In this document: positions 1-7,922 of the stretch, in pieces
Numbering within the stretch: position 1 is the stretch's first letter
How the letters are laid out: the number at the start of each line of letters is the position of its first letter
Source of the DNA: Campylobacteraceae bacterium
GTDB lineage: Bacteria > Campylobacterota > Campylobacteria > Campylobacterales > Sulfurovaceae
Direction of reading: 5' to 3'
NCBI GenBank assembly: GCA_027065045.1
Contig: JAMOOX010000041.1
Coordinates: 60,424-124,423, forward strand
Length of the DNA: 64,000 nucleotides
The notes under the pieces: generated by a model
What the model was told of the DNA's origin: nothing
Databases searched by the model: none
The model's input: only the letters and a program-made list of their open reading frames with translations
Position numbers and translations under genes: made by a program

Positions 1-1
1 G

Positions 2-241
2 TTTAAATCATTAGAGAATGTAAAAGAGGTTCGTCAAAGAGGTATGGTTTGTGCTATTGAGTTACAAGGTTATGATACTACCCAAAGAGTAGGATTAAAG
101 ATATTTCAAAAGGCTCTAAAACAAGGTGTATATATTCGTCCATTAGGGCATATTATATATTTTATGCCACCTTATTGCTTTAGTTTTGAAGAGCTTTCTA
201 AAATGATAGATGTTACTTATGATGTGGTGAATGGTTTATAA
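2..241 (+). CDS. bioA: BioA C-terminus (partial, 5' end outside window)
   Basis: The reading frame is open from base 2 and ends at 241. The last 79 or so residues match the C-terminal domain of adenosylmethionine-8-amino-7-oxononanoate aminotransferase, the PLP enzyme that makes 7,8-diaminopelargonate in biotin synthesis. Recognisable parts are the VCAIEL strand and the GVYIRPLGHIIYFMPPY stretch, where class III aminotransferases carry R-P-L-G and the final P-P-Y. The active-site lysine lies upstream of the window. It converges on cysN with only 15 bases between the stops. The family is fairly sure; another class III aminotransferase is possible, but the RPLG/FMPPY combination favours BioA. 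Confidence 0.85.
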   Translation, partial: FKSLENVKEVRQRGMVCAIELQGYDTTQRVGLKIFQKALKQGVYIRPLGHIIYFMPPYCFSFEELSKMIDVTYDVVNGL

Positions 242-256
242 TAATGACTTTATTAA

Positions 257-1717
257 TTAAACCTCTCTACACTCCCACTCTGGGAAATTCTCTCTAATAT
301 ATCTATTTAGTTCTACCTCTGCTTTGCTATAATCTCTATGATTTTGGACTATCTCATTTGATGGGGATATTATCATTCCTGCACCTACTGTTGAGTTGGA
401 ATATCTATCTATTACTATAAAGCTTCCACTATATCTATTATCTCTATAGCTATCTATTGTTATAGCTTCATCTAATGATAGACTACATTTAGCAATATCA
501 TTTAACTCTAAGCTATCTGTTGGTATCTCATCAAAGTTATTAATATCTTTTTTGTAATCTATGGATTGGAATTTGGCATCTATTACACTTGTTGCTCTTT
601 TGATGATATATCTCTCATTTAATTTAAGAGGTTTCTCATCCATCCATACTATCATTGTATCAATATTTTTGCTAATTGTTGGTTGTGGTTCGTTGGCTTT
701 GACTATCATATCTCCACGGCTTATATCTATCTCATCTTCAAGAGTAATTGTGATTGACATTGGAGAGAATGCTTGGTTTGTACTCTCTACGCTTTCATTA
801 TATGCTTTTGGACGAAGCTCTTTTATATCTGGTGATATTATTGATTTGACTCTGCTTTTTCTATTTGATGGTAGAGCGATAACCTCATCTCCTACTTCTA
901 TGCTTCCACTTGCTATTGTCCCCATAAATCCTCTAAAGTTTAGATGAGGACGATTAACATATTGAACTGGCAATCTAAAGTTGGCATCTAATTGTTGGTA
1001 GATATTTTTAAGAGGCGTATTATCTAGCATACTCATTAGAGGTTTACCCTTATACCAATTACATCTATTAGATGGATTTACAATATTATCTCCATCAAGG
1101 GCTGATATTGGGATATATTGAAATTCAATATTACTGCTATTTGGTAGAGATGGTATTATATTTTCATACTCTGCTTTAATCTCTTGAAATCTCTCTTGTG
1201 AGAAATCTACCAAATCCATCTTGTTAATAGCTATAATTACATTTTTAATCCCTAGTAGTGAAACTATATATGAGTGTCTTTTGGTTTGGGTAAGTACTCC
1301 TTGCCTTGCATCTATCAATATAATAGCAAGATTTGCATTACTAGCCCCTGTTACCATATTTCTAGTATATTGTTCATGCCCAGGGGTATCTGCAATTATA
1401 AACTTTCTCTTATCCGTAGAGAAAAATCTATAAGCAACATCTATTGTAATGCCTTGTTCTCTCTCACTTGCTAATCCATCTACAAGTAGAGCCAAATCTA
1501 TATTATCCCCTGTTGTCCCACTCTTTTTGCTATCTTTTTCAATAGATGCCAACTGGTCTTCAAATATCATTTTACTATCATATAATAGCCGTCCAATAAG
1601 GGTACTTTTACCATCATCTACACTTCCACAAGTTATAAATCTAAGTATCTCTTTGTTCTCATGCTGTTTTAGATAACTCTCAATATCTTCTGCTATTAAA
1701 TTTGATTGATGTGCCAT
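257..1717 (-). CDS. cysN: sulfate adenylyltransferase large subunit (CysN GTPase)
   Basis: This is a 486-residue EF-Tu-like GTPase that drives ATP sulfurylase, the activation of sulfate to APS, when paired with CysD. The motifs are G1 GSVDDGKS (residues 31-38), G3 DTPGHEQ (109-115) and G4 NKMD (164-167). The CysN-specific insert after the P-loop (DSKMIFEDQ...) and a full set of C-terminal beta-barrel domains follow. The length is normal for CysN without a fused CysC kinase. cysD normally sits directly upstream, but the preceding gene 32 bases away is a HAD phosphatase and no cysD occurs in the window. It is probably cotranscribed with the StiP-HpcH-HAD genes, so its partner must be elsewhere or its role here is different. 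Confidence 0.93.
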   Translation of the reverse strand: MAHQSNLIAEDIESYLKQHENKEILRFITCGSVDDGKSTLIGRLLYDSKMIFEDQLASIEKDSKKSGTTGDNIDLALLVDGLASEREQGITIDVAYRFFSTDKRKFIIADTPGHEQYTRNMVTGASNANLAIILIDARQGVLTQTKRHSYIVSLLGIKNVIIAINKMDLVDFSQERFQEIKAEYENIIPSLPNSSNIEFQYIPISALDGDNIVNPSNRCNWYKGKPLMSMLDNTPLKNIYQQLDANFRLPVQYVNRPHLNFRGFMGTIASGSIEVGDEVIALPSNRKSRVKSIISPDIKELRPKAYNESVESTNQAFSPMSITITLEDEIDISRGDMIVKANEPQPTISKNIDTMIVWMDEKPLKLNERYIIKRATSVIDAKFQSIDYKKDINNFDEIPTDSLELNDIAKCSLSLDEAITIDSYRDNRYSGSFIVIDRYSNSTVGAGMIISPSNEIVQNHRDYSKAEVELNRYIRENFPEWECREV

Positions 1718-1749
1718 TTGTAATCCTAAATAGTTTATAGTTTAGTATT

Positions 1750-2514
1750 TTATCTATTTTGAGATAAAATCTTGGCATTATATGAGCCGTTTGGTATTAA
1801 TAAAAAATCTGTTTCAAACATAAAGTCTAAATCATTTTGATTATCTCCTGCTCCAATGGTTAATATTGGATTTTCTTTTTTTATTATATGTTCTACTGCA
1901 AACTTTTTATTTAAAAAGTTTGGTAGAATAGCAAAAGATGAGCCATTTGTATATATATAATACTCATCATTTATATACTCTTTGATAGTTTGATATATTT
2001 CACTACTTAATTTATCATTATCTCTATGATATTTATTTAAAATATCTACATAAAAATTCTCTAATAGTCTAATTTTTAGATTATAGTTACTAAATTTTTG
2101 ATTTAGAGTAGTGTTTATATCTTTAAATACTCTATTTAGTGGTAGATTTAGGCTTTGATATTTAGTTTCTATAATACCTTCCCAATTTTTATCTATTTGA
2201 TTATTTACTAAGATTACTCCACCAAAATTTAATATTACAAACTCTATATTATCTCTAAGAGAGGTATCACTATATAGTGCCGTTCTTTGATATGATTCTA
2301 TTGTTCTTGCTGTTGTGGGGATAATAGATATATCTTGGCTTTTCATTGTAGTACGAACTAATTTTTCTACTCCCTCGTATATATGTGATATTGGTTTTTT
2401 ATCTACTCCTACTACCCAAACATTAGTTTTTTTATCTAAATTAGTTTTTCTTGTGGTTTGAATTAGAGTATCATCTATATCGCTAAATATAAATATCTTA
2501 TTCTCTTGTGCCAT
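1750..2514 (-). CDS. HAD-superfamily phosphatase of the StiP/Ter-type biosynthetic block
   Basis: A 254-residue HAD hydrolase. Motif I is DIDDTL (residues 12-17), with the nucleophile Asp and the acid/base Asp two residues on. A TTAR motif II region lies at 67-70 and motif IV GAGDNQND at 221-228. A Cof-type C2 cap sits between them, giving a small-molecule phosphatase rather than a protein phosphatase. Its start overlaps the end of the HpcH-like lyase by 17 bases, so the two are translationally coupled. In tellurite/Ter-linked operons a HAD enzyme is known alongside a PRTase and an HpcH-like lyase. By inference it removes a phosphate from their ribosyl-phosphate product. The substrate is unknown. 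Confidence 0.8.
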   Translation of the reverse strand: MAQENKIFIFSDIDDTLIQTTRKTNLDKKTNVWVVGVDKKPISHIYEGVEKLVRTTMKSQDISIIPTTARTIESYQRTALYSDTSLRDNIEFVILNFGGVILVNNQIDKNWEGIIETKYQSLNLPLNRVFKDINTTLNQKFSNYNLKIRLLENFYVDILNKYHRDNDKLSSEIYQTIKEYINDEYYIYTNGSSFAILPNFLNKKFAVEHIIKKENPILTIGAGDNQNDLDFMFETDFLLIPNGSYNAKILSQNR

Positions 2515-3379
2515 AAATTTTCTCTCTTTTAATTATTATTTTTGCCCAGTTTAGATGGGTGCTTTTTTCATACATAGCTCCATCATAAGATATTATGGCA
2601 TTTTCTGTATCTATTAGTTCTTTTGCTATCTTGGCATCTTTTTTATCTACTTTATAAGCATTATGAACTATATCAATTTGTGATGGATGGATAATGGTTT
2701 TGTTTAATAATCCCATAGATATATCAATATTTAACTCATTTTTCAATCTCTCTATCTCGCTAAAGCTATGAAATACAGGTGATGAGATATTATATTTAAA
2801 TGGTTTAAATATATTAATAATATTTGTGATAATATTAGAAAAAAGCATATAATCATATATACTTTTATCATTATCTTTTCGTATATCTAATATATTTAAT
2901 ATATCTTCACTCCCTACTCTAATAGTAAGAATATTAGATGTATAGGTATCTAATATATCTCTAGTCTCTATAAGTTTATTATTATTAAATACATCAATAG
3001 ATTCTAATATAGGCATCATCCAAAAATCTCTATCTTTTAATAAGTTTATATAAAAAGATAGATTTAGAGTTGAAATTTTAGGGATACTAAATCCATCTAT
3101 TTTATCAATATTATCAAGTTTTAATATATCTATTAAATTATTAATATGACGAGGTCTAATAAATATATAAAAGTTATCTTTGATAGATATTTGATTTAAT
3201 ATATTTTTCAATGATACCATAGCATACTCTACATCTCTATCAGAGATAGAGTCTTCTAGGCATATTACAATAGATTTTAGATTTGGATATTTATTATCTA
3301 TTATTACATGATAAAGCTCTTTATGGTTGGCATGGATATATAGAGTTGCACCAAGTTCTAAATAATCAATATCTCTCAT
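2498..3379 (-). CDS. HpcH/HpaI (CitE-like) TIM-barrel C-C lyase
   Basis: A 293-residue protein of the HpcH/HpaI aldolase/citrate lyase beta superfamily, in the branch named C-C bond lyase in Ter-linked operons. Visible signatures are CLEDS (residues 40-44, metal region), RPR (75-77), PILES with Glu126, RVGSED (154-159) and IHPSQI (about 230-235). These are the metal- and acyl-binding positions expected of the barrel. The start codon overlaps the end of the upstream PRTase gene by 4 bases, so one operon is clear. The reaction is probably reversible cleavage or formation of a C-C bond on a keto acid, but the substrate is not deducible. Note the very high Asn/Ile content, as in its neighbours. 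Confidence 0.82.
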   Translation of the reverse strand: MRDIDYLELGATLYIHANHKELYHVIIDNKYPNLKSIVICLEDSISDRDVEYAMVSLKNILNQISIKDNFYIFIRPRHINNLIDILKLDNIDKIDGFSIPKISTLNLSFYINLLKDRDFWMMPILESIDVFNNNKLIETRDILDTYTSNILTIRVGSEDILNILDIRKDNDKSIYDYMLFSNIITNIINIFKPFKYNISSPVFHSFSEIERLKNELNIDISMGLLNKTIIHPSQIDIVHNAYKVDKKDAKIAKELIDTENAIISYDGAMYEKSTHLNWAKIIIKREKIYGTRE

Positions 3380-4443
3380 TCTTTTATAATTCCTACTGTT
3401 TTATATGGTAAATTCTTCTCTTCTATTAATCTAATTGATTTTTCATGGGCTAACTTTATAATATGAGATATAGAAATATCTTCAATATCTTGGAGTAATA
3501 TTAGATATGGGTCTCGTCTTAGTAGCACTCTTGTGGTCTCTCCAATACCTGGTTTGATATAGTTGATATTTGAGATATTAAATCTATCTTGAATATATCT
3601 AATATACTCTCTCATTTTTGTAACAACTACTTCATCTCTTTGGAATATGGGAGATATATTATCTATACCTTGATTTAGAACCTCTTTCATTACAGTATCA
3701 ATATAGAAGTTGCTAACATCAGATGAGAGATACTCTTTATAAAACTTTACTCCATGAAACTCTTTATCTTTGATATACTTATCACTTAAAATACTTCTAC
3801 TAACAAGCCCTGAAACAGTAGAGTTTAAAGCAGAACTAGGGATAAGATAATCATCATAACCACCACTAAAATCTGCAACTCCTGCAATATCACTCAATAC
3901 AAAAAGCTCTGAAGATATATTTTGATTAAATTTTTTGTTATACTTAGATATAAAAGTATCTAACTCTCGTTTAATCACCCCTTTGCCTGTCCAACCATCT
4001 ATAAAAATCAATCTACTATTTGGATACTTATCTATAATATAATTAAGAGCATTTATATCTATACCCCTATCTCTAATAATTGATATTGAGTAGTGAGGAG
4101 CATCTATATCAAAAACTGCTTTTAGGGACTGTTTGATAAGTACTCCAATTGGTGTACCTGCTCTTAGAAGTGATACTAAGATAGGTTTATTATAGTTTTT
4201 AATCTGATTTGATAAACTTAAAACATCTCTAGCTACTCTACTCTTATTTACTTCTAATGCTTTGTAAAAAACTTCTAAATACTCAGATGTTGGTTCATAC
4301 TCTGGTGAAATCATCTCACTATAATGAATACCATTTCTAATATTTGCCTCTTTTGTCTTTATATCTGTAAGTTGAGGTTCTATTTGAGTTACCAAAAATG
4401 AAACATCATCAATATTTTTATAACTTCCTCTAAAATTATTCAT
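3376..4443 (-). CDS. StiP-family phosphoribosyltransferase-like protein
   Basis: A 355-residue protein matching the family annotated as cysteine protease StiP and reinterpreted as a phosphoribosyltransferase in Ter-type stress operons. The family start FRGSY is at residues 4-8. HYSEM occurs near 40-44, RAGTPIGV at 94-101, HYSISIIRDRG at 117-127, and FIDGWTGKG at 147-155. The last fits a PRPP-binding loop (hydrophobics-D-x-x-T-G). The C-terminal 90 residues or so may be the Pelota-like RNA-binding domain I recall being attached to such PRTases, which I cannot confirm by eye. It is the first gene of the leftward block PRTase-lyase-HAD-(cysN). No TerB, TerD, TelA or ATP-grasp gene is in the window. 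The reaction is inferred: making a nucleoside-like metabolite. Confidence 0.82.
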   Translation of the reverse strand: MNNFRGSYKNIDDVSFLVTQIEPQLTDIKTKEANIRNGIHYSEMISPEYEPTSEYLEVFYKALEVNKSRVARDVLSLSNQIKNYNKPILVSLLRAGTPIGVLIKQSLKAVFDIDAPHYSISIIRDRGIDINALNYIIDKYPNSRLIFIDGWTGKGVIKRELDTFISKYNKKFNQNISSELFVLSDIAGVADFSGGYDDYLIPSSALNSTVSGLVSRSILSDKYIKDKEFHGVKFYKEYLSSDVSNFYIDTVMKEVLNQGIDNISPIFQRDEVVVTKMREYIRYIQDRFNISNINYIKPGIGETTRVLLRRDPYLILLQDIEDISISHIIKLAHEKSIRLIEEKNLPYKTVGIIKE

Positions 4444-4574
4444 TCTTTATACTTTTTAACATATCATACAATAAATTTTTTAATATATGGATAATCAGTA
4501 GTAATAAAGTTTAATTATAATAAAATTAAGATACCAAAATCTGTAATAAATACAGTAAAAATGTGAGGTATAAT

Positions 4575-5573
4575 ATGAAGTTTAATAGATTGATTAGTGG
4601 AGTAGCACTGCTATCTTCACTTATTTTTGCTGGTGATTCTCTAAGAGAATTAGCAACTAATAATGGTTTGACGCCCATTCCTGATAATAAAAAAAAATTA
4701 TATAAAATAATTGACCCAAAAGGTCTTTTGACTCCTCAGAAGATACTATTAGGTAAAAAATTATATTTTGAAACAAGATTATCAAAAGCATCAGATATTA
4801 GTTGTGCATCGTGTCATATTTTAGATGGAGGAGGAGATGATAATGTACCTGTGGCAATTGGTCATAAAGGTGCTAAAAACCCTCATCATCTAAATTCTCC
4901 AACTGTATATAATGCAGTATTTTTTGATGCTCAATTTTGGGATGGTAGAAGCCCTGATTTAGAAGACCAAGCAAAAGGTCCTATTCAAGCACCACCAGAG
5001 ATGGCTATGACTCCAAAAGAAGCAGTCAAAAGAATTAATGAAATCCCCCAATATGTAGCAGAGTTTAAAAAAGCTTACAACAAAGATGTAAAGATAGATT
5101 TTGATTTAATTACATCTACTATTGGTTTATATGAGAGAACTCTTGTTACTCCATCTCCTTTTGATGATTATTTAAATGGTGATGATAAGGCACTTAATAA
5201 AGCAGAGAAAAAAGGTCTTAGAACATTTATTAGAATAGGTTGTACAGGCTGTCATACGGGTATTGCAATTGGTGGAAGTATGCAGCCATTTGATGTTGGT
5301 AAAGATTTTAAATTTGCTCATTTAGGTGATTTTAAAGGTGGGGAAAATGGCCTTGTAAAAGTTGGAACTTTAAGAAATATTACTCAAACTTCTCCATACT
5401 TTCATAATGGTAGTATGGATAAGCTAGAAGATGTAGTAAAAGAAATGGCAAAAATACAACTTGGTAAAAAGATAACTAAATCTGATATAAAAGATATTGT
5501 TACATTTTTAAAATCTCTTGAGGGTAGAAAAGGTGATACTTCAGCACCTACATTACCACCACTAAAGAAATAA
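4575..5573 (+). CDS. MauG/CcpA-type dihaem cytochrome c peroxidase
   Basis: A periplasmic dihaem peroxidase of 332 residues. It has a signal peptide (about residues 1-19, ending in IFAG) and two c-haem sites, CASCH (77-81) and CTGCH (223-227). The tryptophan-containing FWDGR and the late SPYFHNGSM match bacterial cytochrome c peroxidases, which reduce hydrogen peroxide with electrons from cytochromes c. I chose ATG 4575 over the in-frame GTG 4563 because the GTG lies within the ribosome site (GAGG at 4565-4568). It is followed after 12 bases by the three P-box proteins and the hybrid kinase. This suggests a shared periplasmic redox or nitrogen-oxide theme. Length is typical; peroxidase versus a MauG-like role cannot be separated by sequence alone. 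Confidence 0.9.
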   Translation: MKFNRLISGVALLSSLIFAGDSLRELATNNGLTPIPDNKKKLYKIIDPKGLLTPQKILLGKKLYFETRLSKASDISCASCHILDGGGDDNVPVAIGHKGAKNPHHLNSPTVYNAVFFDAQFWDGRSPDLEDQAKGPIQAPPEMAMTPKEAVKRINEIPQYVAEFKKAYNKDVKIDFDLITSTIGLYERTLVTPSPFDDYLNGDDKALNKAEKKGLRTFIRIGCTGCHTGIAIGGSMQPFDVGKDFKFAHLGDFKGGENGLVKVGTLRNITQTSPYFHNGSMDKLEDVVKEMAKIQLGKKITKSDIKDIVTFLKSLEGRKGDTSAPTLPPLKK

Positions 5574-5585
5574 GGAAATTAATTT

Positions 5586-6356
5586 ATGAAAAAATATTTT
5601 AAATTACTATTAATATTAGGAATATCTACTACATATCTTTTATCACAAGATATAAAAAGTAATAATGAAGCTATTAATATAGCAGGAAAGCAGAGGATGC
5701 TAACTCAAAAGATGTTAAAAGCCTATGCAATGATTGGAATGAATAATAGATTTGGAAACCCTACTCTATCACTTAAAGAGTCAATTAAAAAATTTGATGA
5801 TGGAATAAACTCATTATCAAGTTTTATAAAAGACAAAAAACTTAAAAGTGAAATATCTACTTCTAAAAAACTATGGAGTAAAGCCAAAAAGATACTAGAG
5901 AAAGAACCATCTACAAAAGTAGCTAAAAACCTTCAATCAAATCTTTATCAACTTCTATTAAGTAGTGATAATATAACAAATATATTAATCAAAAAGACAA
6001 AAAATAAAGGTAATAAGATTATAGATATAGCTAGAAAAGAGAGAATGTATTCCCAAAAACTAGCAGGTTTATATATGCTAAAAGTATGGGGTATTAAAGA
6101 TGCAAAGTTTGATGATAAGATGAAAGAGACTTTAATTAGTTTCAAAGAGTCATTAAATAAACTAGAAAAATATCCAAAAAATACAGATGAGATTAATAAA
6201 TTAATTAAAAATAGTAAAAAGGCATTTTTATTTTTTGATATTATGAGTAAATCTAAATCTAAATTTATACCATCACTTATCTATAAAAAATCATTAGAAA
6301 TTTTAGATAATATGGGAAAAGTAGTATCTCTATATACTAAAATAGAACAGAAATAA
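5586..6356 (+). CDS. secreted P-box (NarX/PilJ-type sensor domain) protein 1
   Basis: A 256-residue exported helical protein. A signal peptide (residues 1-20) is followed by two similar units. The first carries AGKQRMLTQ (33-41), the second ARKERMYSQ (149-157). These motifs match the P-box of the sensor domain found in NarX and at the N-terminus of PilJ (N-x-A-G-x-x-R-M), where NarX binds nitrate or nitrite. Unlike those receptors the protein has no membrane anchor, HAMP, kinase or methyl-accepting part, so it would be a free periplasmic protein. It is first of three paralogues and lies 12 bases after the peroxidase. Ligand binding is inference; the repeated motif is directly visible. Confidence 0.75.
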   Translation: MKKYFKLLLILGISTTYLLSQDIKSNNEAINIAGKQRMLTQKMLKAYAMIGMNNRFGNPTLSLKESIKKFDDGINSLSSFIKDKKLKSEISTSKKLWSKAKKILEKEPSTKVAKNLQSNLYQLLLSSDNITNILIKKTKNKGNKIIDIARKERMYSQKLAGLYMLKVWGIKDAKFDDKMKETLISFKESLNKLEKYPKNTDEINKLIKNSKKAFLFFDIMSKSKSKFIPSLIYKKSLEILDNMGKVVSLYTKIEQK

Positions 6357-6366
6357 GGAAGTAATT

Positions 6367-7146
6367 ATGAACTATATATTTAAAAAAACTATACTACTAA
6401 TAGCACTATTAGTAGCTACAAACTCTTATGGTGCTAATAGTAAATATGACATAATCAAGCTTATTGATATAGCAGGTAAGCAAAGAATGCTATCTCAAAC
6501 AATAGCAAAAGATTATTTTTATATAGGTAAAAAAATTGGTACAAGTAAAGCCAAAAGAGAGCTGAAAAACTCTCTTAAAGAGTTTAATGATATAGCAAAA
6601 ACTCTCTCATCATCAATTAATAATGCAGAGATGACAAATCTTTTAGAATTTATTAATATGAGTAGTGAAGAGTTTCAAGCTACTGTAAATACTAAATTTA
6701 ATCTCAATGATGGACAGTTGATTCTTGACTTTAGTGAATCTATTTTAGAAGGTACTCAATATTTAATTGATTCTCTCAAAGAAAATAGCAAACTTAAAGA
6801 GTCTAAAATCGTAGCAAAAGCAGGTAAGCAAAGAGTGTTAGCACAAAGGATTGCAAAATATTATATATCTTATCAATCAGGAATTAAAGATAAAAATACA
6901 ATAGACCAAATGAAACAAGCTGTAAAAGATTTTGCATCTATTCATAAAGCTTTGATGAGTAGCAAACAAAATACACCAAAAATAAATAGAAAGTTAAATC
7001 AAGTTAATAGATTATGGAGCATTGTCTATAAGTTTTATCTAAAAATTGAAAAAGGTAGATTACCTTATATCGTATTTATCACAACAAATAATATCTCTAA
7101 AAAGATGGATGAAGTGACTAAACTATATTTAAACTTACATAAATAA
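6367..7146 (+). CDS. secreted P-box (NarX/PilJ-type sensor domain) protein 2
   Basis: A 259-residue paralogue of the preceding gene, starting 10 bases after it. A signal peptide ends near TNSYGA (residues 19-23). Two units follow with the best-preserved motifs of the set, AGKQRMLSQ (36-44) and AGKQRVLAQ (152-160). Each motif is followed by a long amphipathic helix, as expected of four-helix sensor bundles. The two-unit layout suggests that one polypeptide forms the bundle a NarX-type sensor makes as a dimer, or that the gene arose by internal duplication. No membrane anchor is present. Function is inferred to be periplasmic ligand capture, possibly of nitrate or nitrite, for the downstream kinase. 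Confidence 0.75.
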   Translation: MNYIFKKTILLIALLVATNSYGANSKYDIIKLIDIAGKQRMLSQTIAKDYFYIGKKIGTSKAKRELKNSLKEFNDIAKTLSSSINNAEMTNLLEFINMSSEEFQATVNTKFNLNDGQLILDFSESILEGTQYLIDSLKENSKLKESKIVAKAGKQRVLAQRIAKYYISYQSGIKDKNTIDQMKQAVKDFASIHKALMSSKQNTPKINRKLNQVNRLWSIVYKFYLKIEKGRLPYIVFITTNNISKKMDEVTKLYLNLHK

Positions 7147-7157
7147 GTTTTTAGATT

Positions 7158-7907
7158 ATGAAAAAAATATTTTTTATTTACATTATATTAGCCTCATTTA
7201 GCTACTCCTCCACAAGGGGTAGTGTTCAAGTTATTGAAAGTACTGAAAATATTAGATATATTAGTCAAAAACTAGTTAAAGATTATCTATATTTTCATAA
7301 ATATAACCATAAACATTCAATTGTTTGGGGTATAAAAAAAGATATTATAAAACTAGGAGATAATTTAAGAAAAATCTCAACAACAGTTAGTGATGATAAC
7401 TCACAGGGTATTATTGAGTTTTTGAGTTATACAAAAGACCAAATTACTGATATTCTTCATAATAAGATAGATAAAGATAGCGTACTTTTGATGCTTGATT
7501 ATAGTGAGGTAATATTAGAGGGAATTGATTCTATTTATAGAATATATAAATATGATTTTACGGATGAAGAGAAGATGTTTATGACAACCAAAAAAATAGA
7601 GTATCTTCTTGAACGAATTACAAAATTTCATATAGCATTTAAAATGGATTTTAATACTAAAATAAACAGAGCAAATATTATAAGTACAATGGCTTTATTA
7701 GAAGATGAATTTAGTAAAATAAAAAAGTATGATTATCCTGCTAATATGAAGAATAAAATAGATGAGATAATGAAACTTTGGAGTATTAACAAAGTATTTT
7801 TAGAGCCAAATAGTGATATATTTGTACCGACTCTAATTATACCATCAGTTATCCATTTAGAAGAAAATATCAAAAATATAGCTCTTTACCACAGTAAAAA
7901 ACTATAA
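7158..7907 (+). CDS. secreted P-box-like protein 3 (degenerate motifs)
   Basis: The third, 249-residue member of the tandem set. A signal peptide covers about residues 1-17. The first motif has drifted to TENIRYISQ (29-37), keeping only the Arg and the Ser-Gln. The second position (around 144-153) has lost the Arg altogether. The overall helical pattern, length and late hydrophobic segment are shared with the other two, so homology is clear. It ends 15 bases before the coding frame of the hybrid kinase. Loss of the P-box while the frame is intact suggests it no longer binds the same ligand and may act as a docking or decoy partner. That is inference. Confidence 0.68.
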   Translation: MKKIFFIYIILASFSYSSTRGSVQVIESTENIRYISQKLVKDYLYFHKYNHKHSIVWGIKKDIIKLGDNLRKISTTVSDDNSQGIIEFLSYTKDQITDILHNKIDKDSVLLMLDYSEVILEGIDSIYRIYKYDFTDEEKMFMTTKKIEYLLERITKFHIAFKMDFNTKINRANIISTMALLEDEFSKIKKYDYPANMKNKIDEIMKLWSINKVFLEPNSDIFVPTLIIPSVIHLEENIKNIALYHSKKL

Positions 7908-7922
7908 TATTAGGAGTTTGAC

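Noticed and set aside
561..947. A 128-codon open frame on the plus strand inside cysN
   Set aside because: It is antisense to an unbroken, strongly conserved GTPase gene and its translation shows no domain. AT-rich genes with such codon use leave long antisense frames.
7158..7907. Treating the third P-box-like protein as a pseudogene
   Set aside because: The frame is intact with signal peptide and ribosome site, and only the motif has changed; there is no stop or frameshift.
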